DNA of 64,000 nucleotides from an uncultured Trichococcus sp. (GTDB lineage Bacteria; Bacillota; Bacilli; Lactobacillales; Aerococcaceae), in assembly GCF_963663645.1 (NCBI RefSeq), contig NZ_OY760503.1, forward strand, positions 578,501 to 642,500. Reading direction: 5' to 3'. Positions within the stretch are counted from its first letter, which is position 1. The number at the start of each line of letters is the position of its first letter. The notes beneath the pieces are model-generated. The model did not search any database. It worked only from the letters and a program-made list of their open reading frames with translations, and was not told the DNA's origin. The position numbers and the translations under genes were made by a program. This document shows, piece after piece, positions 17,648 through 26,386 of the stretch.

Positions 17648-19288
17648 CCCGCGACTTCAGTCGTGGGAGGAGAAACCGATTGGCCTAGCGGGCCAACAAT
17701 CCTCCTTGATTTCCGAGCTCCTTCCTCTTTCGTTTCATGCGAACTTACGTTCTCTTTTTGATGTACTTTCACTGCCGATTTTAGTATAATAGGGTTATTA
17801 AAAGGTGGTGAATGCCGTGGAACTAAATCTGACGATCAAAGCAAAGTTGAAGCTCTCGAACCCCAAAGACGCATTGGCGTTTCAAGAAGTCTGCGAACAG
17901 TATAGACGGGCATGCAATTACGTATCTGATTATGTTTTTAACCATGATTTTGAGTTAAATTCTGTCAAATTAAACGAAGTTTTGTATCATGATGTTCGCG
18001 AACGATTCAATTTGAAATCCCAATTGACCCAATCAACCTTTCGGACCGTTACGGCCCGATACAAAGCCGTGCAAACGCAACTCCGTCGCAATTCCAACAA
18101 ATATGACAGCAGCAAAAAGGATGAGGACGGAAAGCCAGTGTACATTACAGTTCAAAAGGACCTGAATTGGCTCTGGCACCCTATCCAGTTTTCTCGACCA
18201 CAAGCAGATTTGGTGCGCAATCGCGATTGGAGTATTGTCGATAACGGCAGAACGTTTTCAATCAATACGTTGAAGGGGCGCGTGAAGTGCAGGTTTTTCC
18301 TCAAAGGTTTTGAAGAGTATCTTGACGGTACCTGGGCGTTTGGTTTGGCGAAATTGGTCAAGTCAGGCAAGAATTGGTTCTTACATATTTCGGTAAAAAA
18401 AGAAGTCTCCGAAATGGAATTGACAGACATCAAACACGTTGTCGGAATCGACAGAGGGTTGCGTCAATTAGTGACAACCTATGACGAAAAAGACAAAACC
18501 ACTTTCTACAACGGAAATGCAGTCTTGAAAAAGCGCAGACACTACAAAGAACTGCGCCGCAGTTTGCAGGCACGCAACACCAGGAACTCGAAACGTCGTA
18601 TCCGGAAAATGGAAAGTCGAGAGAACCGCTGGATGGCAGATGTGAATCACTGCCTGTCTAAGACACTCGTCTCCCTATATGATTCCGATACGGTATTTGT
18701 GTTGGAAGATTTGATTGGCGTGCGTTTCGCCACAGAACAAGTTGCGAAAGCACAACGCTATGAGCAAGTATCGTGGGCTTTCTTTCAATTCGGGCAGATG
18801 CTCACTTACAAAGCCAACAAAGTTGGCTCCATGGTGGTTGAAGTAAGTGCCGCGTATACAAGTCAGCGGTGTCCCAAATGTGGCACAATCAAAAAATCCA
18901 ATCGGGATAAGCACAATCACGAATATCATTGCCCATGCGGGTATCGTTCAAACGATGATCGTGTTGGCGCAATGAATATTCAACAACTTGGGATACAATA
19001 CGTAAGCGGTGTAGCGAATCCCAAATTTGAGAAACAACAAGCAAATTCCTAGTGCATAAATGTGCTGGATCGCCGGCAAAGTCAACTGTCGGGCTGCTCC
19101 ATTCTGGTTGAAGAAGAATTTTGCAGTGAGTAACGCCAACATTTTGAGGGACCAATCGATCTCAAACTACTCAGGAGTCCACAGGACGTTTGGACTGCGT
19201 AGCGTTAGGCGTAAACCTAAAAGTATTAGCGAAGCTAATGCACTCGTCACGAAGTGGCGAGAGGCAAGCCCGTGACTTCAGTCATGGG
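17648..19288 (+). mobile_element. IS200/IS605-type solo-TnpB element
   Basis: The two ends carry matching subterminal hairpins: CCCGCGAC-TTCA-GTCGTGGG at 17648-17667 and CCCGTGAC-TTCA-GTCATGGG at 19269-19288. They flank a tnpB gene. No tnpA (HUH transposase) is present, so this is an IS1341-like derivative that depends on TnpA in trans. The exact cleavage sites cannot be fixed from sequence but should lie within a few tens of bases of the hairpins. Confidence 0.85.
17817..19052 (+). CDS. tnpB: TnpB RNA-guided nuclease of an IS200/IS605 element
   Basis: About 411 residues from the GTG at 17817, chosen because AAAGGTGG lies upstream with proper spacing. The RuvC residues appear intact: Asp212 in VVGIDRGLRQL, Glu297 in FVLEDLIG, and Asp381 in RSNDDRVGAMNI. 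The zinc ribbon is RCPKCG...CPCGY (Cys352, 355, 372, 374). The N-terminal region holds the helix-turn-helix-like arm. A TATAAT is at 17785-17790. TnpB proteins cut DNA guided by an RNA made from the element's right end, keeping the element in place. The gene looks uninterrupted. Confidence 0.92.
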   Translation: MELNLTIKAKLKLSNPKDALAFQEVCEQYRRACNYVSDYVFNHDFELNSVKLNEVLYHDVRERFNLKSQLTQSTFRTVTARYKAVQTQLRRNSNKYDSSKKDEDGKPVYITVQKDLNWLWHPIQFSRPQADLVRNRDWSIVDNGRTFSINTLKGRVKCRFFLKGFEEYLDGTWAFGLAKLVKSGKNWFLHISVKKEVSEMELTDIKHVVGIDRGLRQLVTTYDEKDKTTFYNGNAVLKKRRHYKELRRSLQARNTRNSKRRIRKMESRENRWMADVNHCLSKTLVSLYDSDTVFVLEDLIGVRFATEQVAKAQRYEQVSWAFFQFGQMLTYKANKVGSMVVEVSAAYTSQRCPKCGTIKKSNRDKHNHEYHCPCGYRSNDDRVGAMNIQQLGIQYVSGVANPKFEKQQANS

Positions 19289-19295
19289 TAGTTGA
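18980..19295 (+). ncRNA. Probable omega/reRNA scaffold at the right end
   Basis: In this family the guide RNA overlaps the 3' end of tnpB and ends at the right end of the element. Here 19053-19268 is noncoding, with hairpin-rich sequence (for example GTATTAGCGAAGCTAATGC at about 19221-19239 and CTCGTCACGAAGTGGCGAG), then the right-end hairpin. The guide would be the flanking bases after about 19290. Boundaries are approximate. Confidence 0.5.
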
Positions 19296-19395
19296 TATTC
19301 TCTTCACAATTCAGGACTATTATACAGATAGGCCAATCACAAACAATCTTTTTACTTTTCTTTACTCCTCCAAAGTAAAGAACAACTCCTTTATG

Positions 19396-19422
19396 CCACC
19401 GCTTTATGAGCGGTGGTTTTTG
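19396..19422 (+). terminator. Intrinsic terminator right of the TnpB element
   Basis: CCACCGCT (19396-19403), loop TTATG, AGCGGTGG (19409-19416), then a T run. It would stop + strand transcripts leaving the element. The rest of 19296-19559 shows no gene. Confidence 0.75.
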
Positions 19423-19559
19423 GTTCATTTTACGTAGATAGAATGCGGTAAGCTCACAAAAAAAACTCACAATACCTGACAGCTCGCGCAGCTGTCGGCT
19501 GTTCTGTATCCACAGCCTTTTGAAACATCGACAACCAGAGTTTTATTTGGCTACAAAAA

Positions 19560-19593
19560 AGGAGCCGTCTCAATTGTGTTTGAGACGGCTCCT
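19560..19593 (-). terminator. Terminator of the SemiSWEET-bgl operon
   Basis: AGGAGCCGTCTCAA pairs with TTGAGACGGCTCCT (19580-19593). On the minus strand it is followed by a T run (19554-19559), 11 bp beyond the GH1 gene stop. Confidence 0.88.
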
Positions 19594-19603
19594 GCCATAT
19601 AAT

Positions 19604-21294
<1,691 letters not shown>

Positions 21295-21367
21295 TACTTT
21301 CTCCCCCTACCGATATGGATGTGCGACTCAAATGATTAGTGAGGTGGCTACATTCTTTTACAACTTG

Positions 21368-21428
21368 ATTATAATGGATAGCGGAACAGAAACAATAACT
21401 TCCGGATACTCCGTAACAACGTTTACAA
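21368..21428 (-). promoter_or_regulatory. Promoter and cre-like site of the SemiSWEET-bgl operon
   Basis: On the minus strand TTGTTT (21390-21395), a 16-bp spacer and TATAAT (21368-21373) form a promoter. Upstream, TTGTAAACGTTGTTA (21414-21428) matches the catabolite-responsive-element pattern at all but the last positions, suggesting CcpA control. The position upstream of -35 would fit activation or weak repression. Confidence 0.5.
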
Positions 21429-21522
21429 ATTCCCCATTTTTTTGCACCGGATTATCAAATAACATTCGCAAATATGATAGGATGGTCTTGAGGTTCAGAA
21501 GAAACACGAGCGGAGGATTCAG

Positions 21523-22416
21523 ATGCTTATCAGAGAACGGCTGGAGAATTTTGATTTCTCGAACAGCGAACAAAAGATAGTAACTTATATATTGGAGAAA
21601 AAAGCGGCCATTCAGGAAATGACCACTAAAGAGATTGCCGAAGCGACATACACTTCCCCTTCCACATTGGTAAGGATTGCCCATAAGATGAACTTCAGCG
21701 GCTGGAGCGATTTGAAGGAAGCCTTCTTGAAAGAAGAAGAATATTTGCAGAAACATTTCAGTGAAATAAACGCTAACCTGCCTTTTCAACGTAATGATAC
21801 CATCATGTCGATTGCAAGTAAAATTGCTGCCTTGGAAAAGGAATCCATCGACGACACCTTGTCGCTGATCACCCATGACGACCTGCAGAAGGCCATCCAG
21901 ATCATCCGGAAGTCTTCCTACACCAGTCTTTTTGCCGTCAGCAACAACCTGTTGATCACGCAGGAATTCCAGCACAACATGTCGCGGATCAAAAAACGGG
22001 TGGACATCTGTTCGTTGCAGGGCGAAACGATCTTCAAGGCGCACCTGGCGGATCCTTCCTCCTGCGCGATCATCGTTTCCTATTCCGGGGAAACTTCAAT
22101 ATTGAACGAAACGATCCAATATTTGAAGGCGAACAAAATCCCCATCATCGCCATCACCAATATCGGGGACAACACGGCGGCACGGATGGCGGATTGCGTG
22201 CTCAGGATCTCTACAAGGGAGAAGCTCTATTCAAAAATCGCCACCTTCTCCACCGACAGCGCCATCGTGTACCTGCTGGACGTGCTCTATTCCTGCATCT
22301 TCGCGCTCGATTACGACGCCAACCTGCAGCTGCGGATCAGCACTTCCAAGATGATCGAAGCCGGCCGATCCTCAACGGTTGCTATCATCAAGGAGGAGGA
22401 TCACGCTTCTAGATGA
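21523..22416 (+). CDS. RpiR-family transcriptional regulator
   Basis: A 297-residue regulator. The N-terminal RpiR helix-turn-helix (EIAEATYTSPSTLVRIAHKM, about residues 38-57) is followed by a SIS sugar-phosphate-binding domain (SLFAVSNNLLITQEFQ, then IIVSYSGETSILNETIQYLK). It is divergent from the SemiSWEET-bgl operon and is the obvious candidate for its control by a phosphorylated sugar. The terminal ORF end is followed by a strong terminator. Confidence 0.9.
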   Translation: MLIRERLENFDFSNSEQKIVTYILEKKAAIQEMTTKEIAEATYTSPSTLVRIAHKMNFSGWSDLKEAFLKEEEYLQKHFSEINANLPFQRNDTIMSIASKIAALEKESIDDTLSLITHDDLQKAIQIIRKSSYTSLFAVSNNLLITQEFQHNMSRIKKRVDICSLQGETIFKAHLADPSSCAIIVSYSGETSILNETIQYLKANKIPIIAITNIGDNTAARMADCVLRISTREKLYSKIATFSTDSAIVYLLDVLYSCIFALDYDANLQLRISTSKMIEAGRSSTVAIIKEEDHASR

Positions 22417-22446
22417 TAAAATATCAGTTGTGTCCGTAAAAATAGC

Positions 22447-22481
22447 AAAAAACCATCGCCCCAATCCGGCGATGGTTTTTT
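22447..22481. terminator. Bidirectional terminator between rpiR and paiA
   Basis: AAAAAACCATCGCC (22447-22460) pairs with GGCGATGGTTTTTT (22468-22481). It serves convergent rpiR and paiA transcripts. Confidence 0.9.
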
Positions 22482-22491
22482 GCCTTTTTGT

Positions 22492-23010
22492 TCAATGCAG
22501 CTTCTTCGTCATGATGAAGTCAGTCTGCTCATCCTCGCCCATAAAGAACGAATGCGCGCCGGTACGGACAAAGCCCATCTTTTCATAAAAAGCGATGGCA
22601 TTTACATTGTGTTCCCAGACGCCGAGCCAGATCAGATTCTTGCCTTGGGTGTGGGCGATTTCGATTGCTTTTTCGATCAGGAAGCGACCGAGTCCCTTGC
22701 GTTTGAAGGCCGGCCGGATGTAGATCCGCTCCACTTCCAATGAATCAGCTCCCATCTCTTCCGTCAGGGCCGCAGCGACATTGACCTTCATATAGCCCGC
22801 CAGTTCCTCATCGTCATACAGAAAGTAGAAGGTCGAACCTTCAGTCGAAAGCTCCGCCTTCAGCTTCTCCGGATCGTAGGCCTTGTCCAGGTATGCCTGC
22901 ATGTCTTCCGGAGTGTTGTAGGCCGCGAACGTGTCAGTGAACGTTTCGATGCCGATTGCTTGAAGATCCGCTAAGTCTTCGCTGCCGCATTTTTTCAGTG
23001 TGATTGCCAT
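22492..23010 (-). CDS. paiA: PaiA-like GNAT N-acetyltransferase (polyamine type)
   Basis: A 172-residue GNAT protein that closely follows the B. subtilis PaiA pattern: LKKCGSEDLADLQAIGIETF at the start, SLEVERIYIRPAFKRKGLGRFL as the acetyl-CoA-binding motif A, and GVWEHNVNAIAFYEKMGFVRTGAHSFFMGED at the end. PaiA acetylates spermidine and spermine. It lies just downstream of a MarR regulator on the same strand, 25 bp apart, and is probably cotranscribed with it. Confidence 0.88.
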   Translation of the reverse strand: MAITLKKCGSEDLADLQAIGIETFTDTFAAYNTPEDMQAYLDKAYDPEKLKAELSTEGSTFYFLYDDEELAGYMKVNVAAALTEEMGADSLEVERIYIRPAFKRKGLGRFLIEKAIEIAHTQGKNLIWLGVWEHNVNAIAFYEKMGFVRTGAHSFFMGEDEQTDFIMTKKLH

Positions 23011-23035
23011 ATATGATGCACTCCTTATCTTTGCT

Positions 23036-23488
23036 TCAGTAGTTTCGTTTGTTGCCTTTTTTCACGTATTCCCAGTCGCCTTCGATGTTTTTCCGGACCT
23101 TTTGGAGCAGTCCGCTGAGAACCGCCGCTTCCTCTTCCGATAGCCCTTGCAGCGCCACCCGTTCCGAGTGCTCATTTTCCCTGCTGATGTTCGGGAAGAC
23201 CGCATTGCCTTTTTCTGTCGGAAAAATGTGTTTGATCTTTCTGTTAGCGGCATCGGGTTTCTTTTCGATGAATCCGTTCGATTCCAGCTTTTTGATGGCG
23301 CGCGAAGCCGTCGTGCGGTCCACTTTGATCATGTCCGCCAGCTTTTCCTGGATGATGCCCGGATTTTCGCAGATTCGGATAAGGTACAAGTACTGCCCTC
23401 GCGTCAGGTCGTACTCCTTGAACTCGATATTCGCGATCGACTCCAAAGCCCGGGCGATCATGCCGATTTCGCGCAGAATTTCCGCCAT
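23036..23488 (-). CDS. MarR-family transcriptional regulator
   Basis: A 150-residue winged-helix regulator: REIGMIARALESIANIEF at the dimerisation end, then EKLADMIKVDRTTASRAIKKLE as recognition region and the wing KPDAANRKIKHIFPT. The ATG at 23488 is preceded by AGGTGA; a GTG three codons earlier is possible. It likely controls itself and paiA, which follows. The effector is unknown. Confidence 0.88.
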   Translation of the reverse strand: MAEILREIGMIARALESIANIEFKEYDLTRGQYLYLIRICENPGIIQEKLADMIKVDRTTASRAIKKLESNGFIEKKPDAANRKIKHIFPTEKGNAVFPNISRENEHSERVALQGLSEEEAAVLSGLLQKVRKNIEGDWEYVKKGNKRNY

Positions 23489-23589
23489 ACAACTCACCTG
23501 CCTTCTTCTGGAAATTTAGTTAAAGGATACCGTATTTTTATTGCATTTGCAACAAAAAACCAATGTGAATAAAGAGGTGGCGCTCCAGA

Positions 23590-23719
23590 TGTCGGATATT
23601 CCCAAGTTATCCGACAATGAGCGGCACGTTCGCTCTCAACTTGTCGGATGTTCCAACGCATCCGACAATTATGACCATATTTGCTCTCCGTTTGTCGGAT
23701 TCTTCCAGTTTATCCGACA
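23590..23719. repeat. Three-unit palindrome array, TGTCGGAT / ATCCGACA type
   Basis: Three palindromes lie at 23590-23616, 23642-23667 and 23693-23719, with period 52 then 51 bp. Each unit is TGTCGGAT, a 10-12 base loop rich in TTCC, then ATCCGACA followed by A. The spacers share the partial motif GCTCTC. The region 23520-23799 holds no gene. The format matches the arrays at 6.7 and 26.1 kb. Confidence 0.82.
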
Positions 23720-23799
23720 ACTATCGCTGTCTCAGCGGATAACAAGGTTCCCGGGATGAAGCTGGAACACAAAAAAGAGCTGGAACAAAAGTCCCAACC

Positions 23800-24156
23800 C
23801 TATCCTTTCAGCATCCCATCATAATGATCTACTTTCCCTTTCATTTTTGCCAAGGTCTCCTGCAGTCCGAAAATTTTCTCCTCCAGCAGGTCGCATTCGT
23901 CGACCCACAGATCCCGCCTGGCCGGAACGGTATGGAGGCCTTCTGCGCACAGCCGTACATAATCGATCAGCGGTTCGATCGACACCCCCGCTGACCGCAC
24001 GGCTATCATGAAATCCAGCCACTGCAGATCCTCATCCGAATACTCCCGGATGCCGCCCTTGATCCGTTTCACGGGAGGAATCAGCCCGATCCTTTCATAA
24101 TAACGCAAACCATCAAGCGAAATATTCTTCTCTTTGCTGACTTGAGCGATTTTCAT
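23800..24156 (-). CDS. MerR-family regulator (AdhR-like)
   Basis: A 118-residue MerR protein: KIAQVSKEKNISLDGLRYYE (winged helix), IGLIPPVKRIKGGIREYSDEDL, then a coiled-coil dimerisation helix to the end. It lacks C-terminal metal-ligand cysteines (single Cys in RLCAEG and DECD only), as in aldehyde-responsive members. It is the second gene after the CMD-domain gene (17 bp apart). Two divergent promoters at 24.97-25.08 kb have the 19-bp spacers and dyads expected for its control. Confidence 0.88.
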   Translation of the reverse strand: MKIAQVSKEKNISLDGLRYYERIGLIPPVKRIKGGIREYSDEDLQWLDFMIAVRSAGVSIEPLIDYVRLCAEGLHTVPARRDLWVDECDLLEEKIFGLQETLAKMKGKVDHYDGMLKG

Positions 24157-24173
24157 CTTTATCCCCTGCGCTT

Positions 24174-24938
24174 TCAGCTTTCTTCCGGAGCGACTTCATT
24201 CAGGCAATTCAACGCCGTTAACGTCCGCGGATACCCGATGAACGGCAGCAATACTGTGATTGTATCCAATAACTTTTGCTTGTCATTGCCGATGCGGAGG
24301 TTGTTGCGGATATGCCCCTTCATTTGCGGCTCAGCTCCGCCCATCGAAGCCAGCATCGTAAAGATCAGCAGTTCCCGTACCTGGATCGATAAGCCGCTGC
24401 GGGTAAAGAAATCGCCGAAACAGTTATCCGCCAAAAAAGTGGCAAAATGCTTCTGGTTCTGCGGCATCGTGTCCAGCATGTTGTCCACTGTGTCCCCCGC
24501 AGCTTCACGGACGATTTCCAAGCCCTTCTCAAAACGGTTTTCGACCGTCGTGGTGGATTGACCCTCCAAAGGCAGCACAATCCCTCTTTCCTCCAACACT
24601 TCATTTGCCGCATGCAGGAAATCGAACACTTTCCCCAAGCCGGCATAAGGGACGGCCTGATAGACGATCTCCTTCAGCTCAATCGGCGTGACGCCTACAT
24701 TCAAAGCACCCTTAGCCATCGCTTTGAACTCGTTCACGCATTGCATGGCGATCAAAGCAGCCAACAGCACTTTCTGCCTTTCCTTCACATCCAAACTGGT
24801 GTACTGCAGCACTTCATCAAACGCGAAATTATCGAACACCTCAATCAGTTCCGGATCCGTTTCAGCCAATATCGACACGTGCCCGGGAAACAGTTCATCA
24901 TGGTTTTTTTTGCAGTTTCGCTCATTTTCATCTTCCAT
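24174..24938 (-). CDS. Carboxymuconolactone decarboxylase-family protein, two-domain
   Basis: A 254-residue protein with two CMD/AhpD-like helical repeats, about residues 30-115 (VLLAALIAMQCVNEFKAMAK) and 155-245 (RELLIFTMLASMGGAEPQMKGH). The usual CxxC redox pair of AhpD is absent; the first domain has a lone Cys in MQCVNEF. Such proteins accompany AdhR-type regulators in aldehyde and electrophile responses, role uncertain. It starts at the divergent MerR-type promoter and is followed by merR. Confidence 0.83.
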   Translation of the reverse strand: MEDENERNCKKNHDELFPGHVSILAETDPELIEVFDNFAFDEVLQYTSLDVKERQKVLLAALIAMQCVNEFKAMAKGALNVGVTPIELKEIVYQAVPYAGLGKVFDFLHAANEVLEERGIVLPLEGQSTTTVENRFEKGLEIVREAAGDTVDNMLDTMPQNQKHFATFLADNCFGDFFTRSGLSIQVRELLIFTMLASMGGAEPQMKGHIRNNLRIGNDKQKLLDTITVLLPFIGYPRTLTALNCLNEVAPEES

Positions 24939-24967
24939 TCCTCCTATTTCATATTTTTGTTACCCCC

Positions 24968-24998
24968 AGTTTAAATCCTGAAGTGGACTCCAAGTCAA
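24968..24998 (-). promoter_or_regulatory. MerR-type promoter/operator of the CMD-merR operon
   Basis: On the minus strand TTGACT (24993-24998), a 19-bp spacer and TAAACT (24968-24973). The long spacer holds the imperfect dyad TGGAGT-CC-ACTTCA. MerR-family activators act on exactly such 19-bp-spaced promoters. Confidence 0.8.
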
Positions 24999-25046
24999 CC
25001 GTTACAGCAGCTATTGAATAATATTTTTTTGTTCGTCAGAAAACAC

Positions 25047-25077
25047 TTGTCTTGGAGTTTACTCCAACAGTTACAAT
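25047..25077 (+). promoter_or_regulatory. MerR-type promoter/operator of the aldo-keto reductase
   Basis: TTGTCT (25047-25052), a 19-bp spacer and TACAAT (25072-25077). The perfect dyad TTGGAGT-TT-ACTCCAA covers 25052-25067. It shares the GGAGT half-site with the divergent promoter 55 bp away. Confidence 0.85.
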
Positions 25078-25116
25078 GGGTTTATAATAAAAACAAAAAC
25101 ATTTGGAGGCGCTGTC

Positions 25117-26094
25117 ATGGAATATGTAAAATTAGGGAACACCGGCATGGAAGTCTCAAAACTGTGTCTGGGTTGCATGGGCTTCGGAGAACCGGAACGT
25201 GGTCGGGAAAAATGGTCGATTGGTGAAACGGAAAGCAGTGAACTCATCAAAAAAGCCTTGGATTCCGGAATCAATTTCTTCGATACTGCGAATCTGTATT
25301 CAGCCGGATCCAGCGAAGAGATCGTCGGGAAGGCTTTGAAGGATTTCGCCAACCGCGATGAAATCGTCCTGGCTTCCAAATTATATTTCCCGATGTTCGA
25401 GGGGCCGAATGCAAAAGGCTTGTCACGCAAAAGCATCTTCGCGGAAATCGATCACTCTTTGAAAAGATTGCAGACCGATTATCTGGACCTGTACATCATC
25501 CACCGCTGGGATTACGGCACGCCTATCGAAGAGACCATGGAAGCACTGCATGACTTGGTGAAAATGGGGAAAGTGCGTTATATCGGAGCTTCTTCCATGC
25601 ATGCTTGGCAATTTGCGAAAGCCCAATTCATCGCCGAGAAGAACGGCTGGACGAAATTTGTTTCCATGCAGAACCTGTACAATCTGCTCTACCGGGAAGA
25701 AGAACGCGAAATGATTCCTTTGCTGCAGGACCAAAAAGTGGCGATGACGCCTTGGAGTCCGTTGGCGGGAGGAAGATTGACGAGGGATATCGGTGCCGTC
25801 ACAGCTCGCGCCAGCCAAGCTGTGGAGGCAAACCTGCCTGGATACATTGTGGCTTCCGACAATGAAGTCATCTCAAGGGTCCATAAATTGGCGGATGAGC
25901 GCGGCATCACCCGCGGACAAGTCGCGACTGCCTGGATGCTGAGCAAAGACTACGTCACCTCCCCGCTGATCGGTGCGACAAAAGTGAAATATCTGGACGA
26001 TGCCCTTGGCGCATTCGAGGTTGCATTGAGCGCGGAGGAAATCAAGTATTTGGAAGAAGCATATGTTCCGAGGAATATCACGGGGTACAGATAG
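25117..26094 (+). CDS. Aldo/keto reductase
   Basis: A 325-residue NADPH-dependent aldo/keto reductase. The catalytic Asp/Tyr lie in FFDTANLYSAGSSEEIVGKAL, the Lys in IVLASKLYFP, and the His in YIIHRWDYGTPIEETMEALHDL. The C-terminal GITRGQVATAWMLS and SPLIGATKVKYLDDALGA bind the cofactor. It resembles the YhdN/PhdN group. It is divergent from CMD-merR, with a dyad-bearing 19-bp-spacer promoter, so it is probably induced by reactive carbonyls sensed by the MerR protein. Confidence 0.92.
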   Translation: MEYVKLGNTGMEVSKLCLGCMGFGEPERGREKWSIGETESSELIKKALDSGINFFDTANLYSAGSSEEIVGKALKDFANRDEIVLASKLYFPMFEGPNAKGLSRKSIFAEIDHSLKRLQTDYLDLYIIHRWDYGTPIEETMEALHDLVKMGKVRYIGASSMHAWQFAKAQFIAEKNGWTKFVSMQNLYNLLYREEEREMIPLLQDQKVAMTPWSPLAGGRLTRDIGAVTARASQAVEANLPGYIVASDNEVISRVHKLADERGITRGQVATAWMLSKDYVTSPLIGATKVKYLDDALGAFEVALSAEEIKYLEEAYVPRNITGYR

Positions 26095-26131
26095 GGACGA
26101 TGAGTTGCTGGAGGCCCCTCACCGGGGGCCC

Positions 26132-26274
26132 CACCTCCGATGAGGAACGGCTCTTCGGAGGTAAGGACTCGATCCAGACACTCAGTTCCGGTTAAGGGGC
26201 GCTCACCGGAACTGAATATAGTAAGAACATCTGAACTCCTGCGAACACTTGCTTCGCCGGAGTTCAGATGTTCT
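26132..26274. repeat. Three consecutive palindromes downstream of the aldo-keto reductase
   Basis: Palindromes ACCTCCGA...TCGGAGGT (26132-26162), CAGTTCCGGT...ACCGGAACTG (26183-26214) and AGAACATCTGAACTCC...GGAGTTCAGATGTTCT (26224-26274). Start-to-start distances are 51 and 41 bp. Unlike the other two arrays, each unit here has a different sequence. The first may also act in termination. The rest to 26386 has no gene. Confidence 0.7.
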
Positions 26275-26386
26275 ATGATGAGAAGTAAGCTTTCCGCAAG
26301 CTGTCGTTCTCTTTGTGTATGGACACCCTCTTAACCGTTTGAGGTTGATAGGTACCCTATGATCCATAAAAATGATTGAATGATTC

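Noticed and set aside
17542-17772. A 76-residue minus-strand frame at the left end of the TnpB element
   Set aside because: It runs across the left-end hairpin and the tnpB promoter, and has no start signal.
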